From assembly GCA_016209585.1 (NCBI GenBank), contig JACQVU010000219.1:1-8949 (forward strand): a stretch of DNA of 8,949 nt. The letters are read 5' to 3'. The stretch is from Planctomycetota bacterium (GTDB lineage: Bacteria; Planctomycetota; UBA8742; JACQVU01). Shown here piece by piece: positions 1 to 5,611 of this stretch. Both the position numbers and the translations under genes were made by a program. The notes beneath the pieces are model-generated. The model saw only the letters and a program-made list of their open reading frames with translations, had not been told where the DNA came from and did not search any database. How positions within the stretch are numbered: the first letter of the stretch is position 1; each line of letters opens with the position of its first letter.

Positions 1-1
1 A

Positions 2-69
2 GACACCCCAGTCCTGTTTTTCGCGCCCTCACCCACGGCTGGGGGCGCGAAAAACAGGACTGGGGTGTC
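2..69. repeat. Perfect 27-bp inverted repeat with 14-nt loop (REPIN- or MITE-like palindrome)
   Basis: Positions 2-28 are the exact reverse complement of 43-69, with a 14-nt centre at 29-42. The arms run from GACACCCC at the outer edge, through CAGTCCTGTTTTT, to a GC-rich inner CGCGCCC. The centre can form a small 4-bp helix (32-35 with 40-43) only by competing with the innermost base pair of the main stem. The T5/A5 tracts lie inside the stem and not after it, so this is not a standard intrinsic terminator, although a transcript from either strand would fold strongly. It sits beside a broken transposase gene, which suits a non-autonomous mobile palindrome such as a REPIN or MITE. The structure is read directly from the sequence; the mobile-element reading is inference. 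The roughly 80 nt that follow (70-151) hold no gene I can support. Confidence 0.85.
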
Positions 70-151
70 GCCCGCGAGGACCAACGCCCGCTCAAACCCC
101 GTGAAAAAAGGAGGCGACGGGGGTACACCCCGCCGAATTTGTGTTGCGTAA

Positions 152-460
152 ACGGTAGAGAGTCCTACGGACTGGACCACGGGCGAGAAGAAGGCCGAGG
201 CGATTCGCTCCCTCATCAACCACCGCGAGCAGATGCGCTACGACCAATACGAGCGCGCCGGATTGCCGATCGGGTCGGGGAGCATCGAGAGCCGCTGCCG
301 GCATCTCGTGGGAACGCGTTTCAAACGGGCCGGCGCCCGCTGGGAGGAAGCCAGTGCCCAACGCCTGCTGGCGCTGCGCGTGGCGTGGCGCAACGGCGAC
401 TGGCAGCGCCTTCACCCCGACGTGAATCCTCAGTACATCAAGCAGCACCTGGCGGCGTGA
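152..460 (+). pseudogene. 5'-truncated DDE transposase remnant (ISKra4/ISLre2-like C-terminal end)
   Basis: The reading frame is open from just after a TAA at 149 to a TGA at 458-460. Its first ATG is only at 233, and from there 75 residues would be made. The segment resembles the C-terminal end of ISKra4/ISLre2-type transposases: a run like 'NHREQMRYDQYERAGLPIG' leads into GSGSIES, then R-x-LV, R-x-K-x-x-G-x-x-W and a final LLALRVAWRNGDW. The Glu of IES is probably the last acidic residue of the catalytic triad. Family-like sequence (roughly from 'TTGEKKAEAIRSLINHRE') begins upstream of the ATG, and most of a normal 350-500-residue transposase is missing. I therefore call it a decayed fragment and not a small gene. 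No terminal repeats are recognisable at its ends. Its last 23 bp overlap the convergent glycosyltransferase gene. Family assignment is from memory of motifs. Confidence 0.7.
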
Positions 461-1628
461 GAGCGCGTACAACTTCGATCTGCACCCCCCGCCCGCGCCG
501 GCCGCGACGCGCGGCGGCGTACACGGCGTCGAAAACGTCCGCCGTCTTCTCCCAGTCGAAGCGGCGAGCGACCGAGGCCCGCGCGGCCTGGGCGATCGCC
601 TCCCGCCCCGCGGGAGAGATCGCTTCCACGCGGAGAATGGCGTCCGCCAGCGCCCGCTCGTCACGGGGGGGAACGAACGCCACGGCGCCATCCGCGCCGG
701 CGGCCTCGCGGTTGGCGGGGATGTCGGCCGCCACCACGGGCGCGCCCGCGGCCATTGCCTCCAGCAGCGAGAGCGAAAGCCCCTCCTGGTGGGAGGGGTG
801 CAGGTAGGCGCGGCAACCGGCGTAAAGCGCGGCGAGTTCCGCCCCGAAGCAGTAGCCCGCCAATACCACCCGATTACCGGAGGCCGCGGCCTCGCGCCGC
901 AGGTCCTCCCAGGCGGCGCGGTCTCCCGCTTCGGCCTCGCCCACCACCACCAGCGGAACCCGGCCCCCCGCCGCGCGGTGGGCGCGGAGCAGTCGCGGGA
1001 AGTCCTTGTCGGCGATGATCCGCCCCACGGCCAGGTCGTAGGCGCCAGGGGTCACGCCGAGGCGCGGGGGAAGCGGAGAGGGCGCGGCATGCTCTCCGGC
1101 GGAGAGGAGCACGCCGGGCGGCGTGTGCCAGGCCCGCACCCCGTGCGCGCGGGCGAGATGACCGACGATCTCGCGCGACACCGCCGTCACCGCCCCGGCC
1201 ATGCGGGCGGCGCACCACTCACCGGCGCGCAAGGCGGCACGGGCTGGGGCGCTCCACTTGGCCTGCTTCCAATCCAGGGCGTGCACGGTGGCCACCACGG
1301 TCGCGCCGAAGAAACGGGGCAGACCGCAGAGCAGGGAAGGGCCGACGCCGTGGAAGTGCAGGAGGTCGTGCCCGTCGCGCCATGCCGCCGCCACCGCCAG
1401 CGCGGTGTGCGCGATGTTGTTGAGGTGCTTGAACGGCGGCGCGGGCAACCGGGCGACGCGCGCTCCGCGCCAGCGGCGGGGGGCGCCTCGCGGGGTGTAC
1501 CCCGCGCGGCAATAGACGGTCACGCGGTGGCCGCGAGCCGCCTGGCGAGCAGCCAGTTCCTCAACGTATCGCTCCACGCCGCCGTAGGTGGCGGGGATAC
1601 CCTTGAGACCGAGGTGGGCGATGCGCAC
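438..1628 (-). CDS. GT4-type glycosyltransferase
   Basis: Predicted 396-residue cytosolic or membrane-associated GT-B glycosyltransferase that probably transfers a sugar from a nucleotide-sugar donor during exopolysaccharide, O-antigen or other envelope glycan synthesis. The acceptor cannot be told. The N-terminal Rossmann half opens with 'RIAHLGLKGIPATYGGVER' (residues 2-20), a typical GT4 acceptor-side loop with GGVE. The donor half has VGRIIADKDF (201-210) and the EX7E motif at E282 and E290 within 'HQEGLSLSLLEAMAAGAPVV'. The GTG start at 1628 is chosen because homology begins there. The frame stays open far upstream, so a GTG at 1661 is also possible, and neither has a clear Shine-Dalgarno. 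The extreme C-terminus (about residues 388-396) is encoded inside the transposase remnant and is unlikely to be original. The gene is divergent from its right-hand neighbour. Family confidence is high; the specific role is unknown. Confidence 0.88.
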   Translation of the reverse strand: MRIAHLGLKGIPATYGGVERYVEELAARQAARGHRVTVYCRAGYTPRGAPRRWRGARVARLPAPPFKHLNNIAHTALAVAAAWRDGHDLLHFHGVGPSLLCGLPRFFGATVVATVHALDWKQAKWSAPARAALRAGEWCAARMAGAVTAVSREIVGHLARAHGVRAWHTPPGVLLSAGEHAAPSPLPPRLGVTPGAYDLAVGRIIADKDFPRLLRAHRAAGGRVPLVVVGEAEAGDRAAWEDLRREAAASGNRVVLAGYCFGAELAALYAGCRAYLHPSHQEGLSLSLLEAMAAGAPVVAADIPANREAAGADGAVAFVPPRDERALADAILRVEAISPAGREAIAQAARASVARRFDWEKTADVFDAVYAAARRGRRGRGVQIEVVRALTPPGAA

Positions 1629-1740
1629 GGTGGGACGGAGGGGTTGACGATTCGTTGACACCGCGGCCGCGCCCGCTCCCGTGGACAGTCGGCGGCGGAC
1701 ACCGGGCGCGGATTTTCCGAAACTTTGGAGGCATGGTGCG

Positions 1741-1748
1741 ATTAAATA
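1741..1748. promoter_or_regulatory. AT-rich box in the divergent intergenic region (possible -10 element)
   Basis: The 165-nt gap between the minus-strand glycosyltransferase and the plus-strand exported protein is GC-rich apart from ATTAAATA at 1741-1748. Read forward it gives TTAAAT; read in reverse it gives TATTTAAT. It could therefore be the -10 element for either or both genes. No convincing -35 hexamer lies 16-18 nt away on either strand. TTGACG (1644-1649) and TTGACA (1655-1660) on the plus strand resemble -35 boxes but lack a -10 at the right spacing. This is a weak candidate. Confidence 0.25.
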
Positions 1749-1781
1749 GGTGCCGGTGAAACAGTCGCCGACGGGCGGCCC

Positions 1782-1792
1782 AGGGGGTGATC
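1782..1792 (+). promoter_or_regulatory. Extended Shine-Dalgarno of the exported HEAT-repeat protein
   Basis: AGGGGGTGATC differs by one base from AGGAGGTGATC, the full complement of the conserved 16S rRNA 3' end, and the mismatch still allows a G-U pair. The core ends 6 nt before the ATG at 1794, which is ideal spacing and fixes that start. Most other genes in the window have weak or no such site. Confidence 0.65.
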
Positions 1793-1793
1793 C

Positions 1794-3170
1794 ATGCGTC
1801 TCGGAATTCGAGCGGCTCTTGCCGCCGCGATCTTCATCGGTGTCCTGCCGCCGCCGGCGGCGCGCGCCCAGGAGAAGCCGGCCGCCGGAGAACCGGCCGG
1901 CGACGTGAAGTGGGTGACGGAGAAGGAGGCGTTCGATCTCGCCAAGGCCACCGGCCTGCCCATCATGGTCTGCGTCAACATGGACGGCGAGGCGACCAAC
2001 GATCGCGTGCCGGAGACGCTCTACCGCGACCCAGAATTCGTGCGGCGCTCGCGCTCGTTCATCTGTGTGATGGCCAACCGCGAGTGCCACCAGGAGATCG
2101 ACGTCAACGGCGTCAAGGTCTGCTCCCGCTTCAAGACCATGCCCTGCTCCCGCCACGCCGACCACTGGCGGTCGCTGGTGATCGACCGTCTGCAACTGGT
2201 GCCGGCCAACGGAAACTTCATTTCGCCCCAACACCACTTCTACAAGGCCGATGGCAGCCACATCTGCGGCAAGGCCTACCTGGAAAGCAACGACGTGCTC
2301 TGGCCGCTCATGGACCAGGCGACGGAGGCGGCCAAGCCCGACGTGCTGCAGAAACTCCAGCCCTACCTGGCGATCAAGAGCGCCGCGGAACTTCGCGGGA
2401 AACTCACCGCGCTGGTCCCCATCCAGCGGGAGACGCTCTTTCAACTGCTGATCGACAAAGGGGAGGGGGAGCAGACCAAGTTGGTGACGACGCTGGCCGA
2501 GTCCACCGCCACCCCGCTTGACGTGCGGCGCGACGCCGTGGCCGCGCTGGGACTTCCCGGCCGGGAAGAGATGTTGCCGGCCCTCGCCCGCGCGGCCGAC
2601 GACGCCAAGCCCGAAATCCGGCAGGCCGCCCTGCGCGCCCTGGCCCGCGTCGGCGGCAAGGCGACGTGGCCCATCCTTGGCGACCGGCTCGGCAAGGAAA
2701 GCGTCGACGCCGTTCGCGCCTCGCTCATGGCGCTCATCGCCGACCCCATGCTCGAAGAGCCCAAGGTCCGCGCCGGTCTGATCGTCGTGTTCGGCCGCGA
2801 GAAGAACCTGGGCGCCAAGATCGCGCTCGCCCGCCGCCTGGCCCCCTGGTGCGAGAGCGACGCCAAGGTCTTCGACGCGCTCAACGCCGAGCGCAAGAAG
2901 GCCGCTCAGCCAAGGCTGAAGGCGGCGCTCTGGTGGGCCATCGGCTACGGCAAGCCGGCGGAGAAGCCGCTGGCTGAACTCTCGAAAGAGGCCGCGGCCG
3001 AGAAGCAGCCTCGGGTGCGCGAGATGGCGCTGCGCGCCGTGGGCAAGATGTCGGGCGAACCGTCGGAGGGCTACGAGGAAATCCTGACCAAAGCCGAGGA
3101 GCAGGAGAAAGAAAAGGAGCGCGAGGCCGCCGACCCCGCCCGCCGCCGCCCGCGGCCGAAGGAGGAGTAG
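1794..3170 (+). CDS. Exported thioredoxin-like / HEAT-repeat protein
   Basis: 458-residue predicted exported protein of unknown function. Residues 1-25 form a signal peptide: Arg-containing n-region, hydrophobic core, and Ala-Arg-Ala before Q26. Residues about 36-180 resemble a thioredoxin-like fold: W40, then 'EAFDLAKATGLPIMVCVNMD', DPEFVRR, and a later strand 'FYKADGSHICGKAYL'. The redox CxxC is absent; NMDGEATND occupies its place. This region instead carries C60, C91, C98-H99, C110, C118, H121, H124, H147-H148, H157 and C158, which could bind metal or form disulfides. Residues about 240-350 and 365-420 are alanine-rich helical pairs typical of HEAT/PBS-lyase repeats, for example 'DVRRDAVAALGLPGREEMLP' and 'EIRQAALRALARVGGKATWP'. 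The tail (about 432-458) is highly charged. The start is supported by a strong Shine-Dalgarno. The next gene begins 13 nt later, suggesting co-transcription. Domain calls are by eye; biochemical role not recognised. Confidence 0.85.
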   Translation: MRLGIRAALAAAIFIGVLPPPAARAQEKPAAGEPAGDVKWVTEKEAFDLAKATGLPIMVCVNMDGEATNDRVPETLYRDPEFVRRSRSFICVMANRECHQEIDVNGVKVCSRFKTMPCSRHADHWRSLVIDRLQLVPANGNFISPQHHFYKADGSHICGKAYLESNDVLWPLMDQATEAAKPDVLQKLQPYLAIKSAAELRGKLTALVPIQRETLFQLLIDKGEGEQTKLVTTLAESTATPLDVRRDAVAALGLPGREEMLPALARAADDAKPEIRQAALRALARVGGKATWPILGDRLGKESVDAVRASLMALIADPMLEEPKVRAGLIVVFGREKNLGAKIALARRLAPWCESDAKVFDALNAERKKAAQPRLKAALWWAIGYGKPAEKPLAELSKEAAAEKQPRVREMALRAVGKMSGEPSEGYEEILTKAEEQEKEKEREAADPARRRPRPKEE

Positions 3171-3183
3171 CGAGGGGGCGTTC

Positions 3184-3732
3184 ATGCGCCACAGCGTCCT
3201 TCGTTCCGATTCACAACCGCGCGCTGGTGTCTTCACCCTCGTCGACACGCCCGTCGGCCCCGTCGCGCTCGTGAAAACCAGCGCCGGTCTGTGCCGGGTG
3301 ATGTTCGCCCCACGCGACGCGCGACGGGCGGTTCCGGCGGTCGTGCGCGAATGCCCCGGCGCGGTGCGCGACAATCGGGCCTGTCGCGTGGAGGCCCGCG
3401 CGCTGAAGCGCTACTTCCGGGGCGAGCGCGAGCCGTTCGATCTGCCGCTGGATCTCGACGATGTGACGCCCTTTCGCCGGCGGGTGTATGCCGCGCTTCG
3501 CGCGCATGCGCCGTACGGTCGCACCATCACCTACGCGGAACTGGCTGACGCATGCGGCTCTCCCTGCGCCGCCCGCGCCGTCGGCGCAGCCATGGCGCAT
3601 AACCCGCTCCCCCTCGTGGTGCCGTGCCACCGCGTCACGCGATCCGATGGCGCGCTGGGCGGCTTCTCCGCGCCCGACGGAGTCGAACTGAAGAAGCGCC
3701 TCCTGCGACTGGAGGCGCGACGCCGCGAGTGA
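3184..3732 (+). CDS. ogt: Methylated-DNA--protein-cysteine S-methyltransferase
   Basis: 182-residue cytoplasmic suicide repair protein that moves the O6-alkyl group of guanine (and O4-alkyl of thymine) onto its own cysteine. The C-terminal domain is complete. It has a winged-helix segment 'RRVYAALRAHAPYGRTITYA' (99-118) with Y117, the arginine finger R131 in RAVGAAM, N140 before the active site, and PCHRV at 147-151 with acceptor C148. The 'GALGGFS' loop and 'LKKRLLRLE' end the domain. The N-terminal domain (about 15-90) has the usual 'TPVGPVALVKTSAGLCRVMF' strands. Length fits single-protein Ogt, with no Ada-type regulatory domain. The ATG at 3184 follows GAGGGGG by 5 nt and lies 13 nt after the previous stop, so it is probably in one operon with the exported HEAT protein, though no functional link is obvious. 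Confidence 0.95.
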   Translation: MRHSVLRSDSQPRAGVFTLVDTPVGPVALVKTSAGLCRVMFAPRDARRAVPAVVRECPGAVRDNRACRVEARALKRYFRGEREPFDLPLDLDDVTPFRRRVYAALRAHAPYGRTITYAELADACGSPCAARAVGAAMAHNPLPLVVPCHRVTRSDGALGGFSAPDGVELKKRLLRLEARRRE

Positions 3733-3784
3733 GGGGGGGACCTTTCCGGTCACCGTCACCCGCCCCGACGAGCGCGCCGCGACC

Positions 3785-5458
3785 ATGCTTCCGCCCCGTA
3801 CCCGCCGCCTTCTTACTGTGCTGCTCGGCGTCACGCTGCTGCTTTGGCTTCTGGCTGGGCTGTTCATTCTCGGCCTGTGGCGTTCGGGGTTCGTCTGGCT
3901 GACGCGATCGGGGCGGAACTGGGTCACGTTCAGCGCGATGGCGTTGTGCCCTCTCGCGGCGTTGGTCGTCGGCGTGCGCGCGAACCGCGCCGCGCGGTCG
4001 TTACGGCTGCGCATGGCGAACACAACGTCACTCCTGCTCGTTGTCGCCTTCGTCGGCTGCATCGGCGTGCCGCTCGCCATGCAGGCTCTGGAGGAGCGCA
4101 CGCCGGAAAACCCGACGACGCCGCGGCCCATTCCCGCGCAGGTGGGCCTGCCCGTGTTTCCCGGCGCTGAGGGGTTCGGCACGCGCACGCCGGCCGGTCG
4201 GGGCGGAAAGGTGCTCGAGGTGACGTCCCTCGCCGACAACGGCCCCGGCACGCTGCGCGAGGCGGTGGATACCGACGGCGCGCGCATCATCGTTTTCCGC
4301 GTGGGCGGCGTCATCGATCTCGATGAAGCGCTGTTCATCACGCGGCCGAACGTCACCATCGCGGGCCAGACGGCGCCGGGCGGCGGCGTCTGCATTCGCG
4401 GCGTCGGCATCGTCATCGCGGCGCCCGACGTGCTTGTGCAGCACCTGCGCATCCGCCCGGGAAACCGGGGCAAGGCGGACGGCGAGAACAACGACGCCAT
4501 TTCGATCTTCGGCAAGCACGGCGACCTGCCCGGCGCGCGCAACGTCGTCATCGATCACGTTTCCGCGTCGTGGGGAGAAGACGAAACGATCAGCGCCTGG
4601 TTCGGCGCGCACGACATCACCATTTGCTGGTCCATCGTCAGCGAGGCGCTCAATCGAAGCCGGCACCCGAAGGAGACCCACAGCGCGGGGCTGCTGATCG
4701 GCGACGGTTCATACTTCGTGTCGCTGCACCGCAATCTTCTGGCGCACAACGGTTTTCGCAACCCGCTGATCATCGGCGGGGGCACGCACGACGTGGTGAA
4801 CAACGTGATCTACGACTGGGGCGAGATTCCGTCGGAAGTCGTCGACACGCGCTCGAACTCGTTCCTCGCGTTCGTGGGCAACTGCTACAAACGAGGGCCG
4901 TCGACCACTTCGAGCGATCGGGAGATCTTCATCAACTCCACCGAGGGAACGCCGCGCCTCTTCGCCGCCGGAAACGTGAACCTCTCCCGCCCCGCCTCAG
5001 CCGCGGACGACTGGGCGCCCGTCACGTTCGGCTGGGCGGGCGACGACGCGCCCGACCGCTTCCGCGCGCGCGAGCGTCAGCCCACGCCGGCGGTCACCAC
5101 GTCGCCAGCACTCGAAGCGTTCGAGGCCGTTCTGGCCGGCGCCGGCGCAACGCGCCCCACGCGCGACGCCGCGGACGCGCGCGTGGTCGAGAACACGCGG
5201 CGCGGTTCGGGCCGGATCATCGACTCTCCCGACGACGTGGGCGGATACCCCGCCTACGACCGCGGCACGCCCCCGCCCGACGCCGATCACGACGGCATGC
5301 CCGACGCGTGGGAGATCGAGCACCGGTTGAACCCCGCCGACCCTTCGGACAACGCCGGCGACGCCGACAACGACGGCTACACGAACATCGAGGAATACCT
5401 GCACGCGTTGAGCGATGGGGAAGTGAGGCCGGCGATCCCGCCGCGAGAAAACCGCTGA
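3785..5458 (+). CDS. Membrane-anchored pectate lyase-like (PL1-type) protein with C-terminal calcium-binding repeats
   Basis: 557 residues. Residues about 9-31, 47-64 and 79-99 are hydrophobic membrane segments. Arginines at 5-8 and in 66-76 predict an inside N-terminus and an external catalytic region. The beta-helix begins with 'PGAEGFGTRTPAGRGGKVLE' (126-145) and continues through 'GPGTLREAV', 'VTIAGQTAPGGGVCIRG' and 'NNDAIS'. It then has D257-H258 before SASWGEDE (260-267), 'LHRNLLAHNGFRNPLIIGGG' (314-333) and repeated NN-V-I-YDWG strands. These match secreted PL1-like pectate lyases, which cleave polygalacturonate by calcium-dependent beta-elimination. The substrate here is not proven. 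The tail carries two DxDxDG loops (D499-E510 and D526-E537), thrombospondin-3/dockerin-like. The ATG is the first in frame, without a clear Shine-Dalgarno, 52 nt after ogt. Homologues usually have a simple signal peptide, so the triple-helix anchor is odd. Confidence 0.88.
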   Translation: MLPPRTRRLLTVLLGVTLLLWLLAGLFILGLWRSGFVWLTRSGRNWVTFSAMALCPLAALVVGVRANRAARSLRLRMANTTSLLLVVAFVGCIGVPLAMQALEERTPENPTTPRPIPAQVGLPVFPGAEGFGTRTPAGRGGKVLEVTSLADNGPGTLREAVDTDGARIIVFRVGGVIDLDEALFITRPNVTIAGQTAPGGGVCIRGVGIVIAAPDVLVQHLRIRPGNRGKADGENNDAISIFGKHGDLPGARNVVIDHVSASWGEDETISAWFGAHDITICWSIVSEALNRSRHPKETHSAGLLIGDGSYFVSLHRNLLAHNGFRNPLIIGGGTHDVVNNVIYDWGEIPSEVVDTRSNSFLAFVGNCYKRGPSTTSSDREIFINSTEGTPRLFAAGNVNLSRPASAADDWAPVTFGWAGDDAPDRFRARERQPTPAVTTSPALEAFEAVLAGAGATRPTRDAADARVVENTRRGSGRIIDSPDDVGGYPAYDRGTPPPDADHDGMPDAWEIEHRLNPADPSDNAGDADNDGYTNIEEYLHALSDGEVRPAIPPRENR

Positions 5459-5521
5459 CGGAACCCACGACTGATGGAGTGGAATATCTGCCGGCGCCAG
5501 CGCGCGCCTCGCCGGATTTCC

Positions 5522-5552
5522 TTGCGGCCCGCGCCCCTCCGCGCGGTAGAAT
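5522..5552 (+). promoter_or_regulatory. Candidate promoter for dnaG-rpoD
   Basis: TAGAAT at 5547-5552 matches the sigma-70 -10 consensus at five of six positions, in otherwise GC-rich DNA 60 nt before the dnaG GTG. The best -35 is TTGCGG at 5522-5527, a poor match with a long 19-nt spacer. The spacer holds a 6-bp inverted repeat (CCGCGC at 5529-5534, GCGCGG at 5541-5546) ending directly against the -10 box, which could be an operator or chance in GC-rich sequence. Otherwise 5459-5611 contains no gene or terminator I can support. Confidence 0.4.
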
Positions 5553-5611
5553 GCCGGGCTTCGGAGTCGGCTCTTCCGGGGGCGGGTGGTCCGGCGTGGG
5601 GGGCGAAGGGC

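Noticed and set aside
233..460. A complete small 75-residue gene starting at the ATG at 233.
   Set aside because: Transposase-like sequence continues upstream of that ATG in the same frame, so it is the tail of a truncated gene.
1489..1506. An 8-bp inverted repeat CGCGGGGT-GT-ACCCCGCG inside the glycosyltransferase gene, sharing a 12-mer (reverse complement) with 120-131 near the palindrome.
   Set aside because: Several shared 12-mers are expected by chance in about 9 kb of GC-biased DNA, and this site codes for ordinary residues of the protein. I see no evidence of a common element.
1629..3374. The minus-strand frame of the glycosyltransferase stays open for about 580 codons upstream, suggesting a 978-residue fusion protein.
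   Set aside because: The upstream part is antisense to the well-supported exported HEAT-protein and ogt genes. It has no recognisable domain and is explained by the scarcity of stop codons in GC-rich DNA.
3211..4551. A 446-codon minus-strand open frame opposite ogt and the lyase gene.
   Set aside because: It overlaps two genes with clear catalytic motifs and has low-complexity Arg/Ala/Pro-rich content without domain signals.
5474..5611. An in-frame ATG start for dnaG at 5474, adding 46 residues.
   Set aside because: The extra residues are Arg/Pro/Ala-rich and unlike any primase N-terminus, and they would span the likely promoter. The GTG at 5612 coincides with the start of family similarity.
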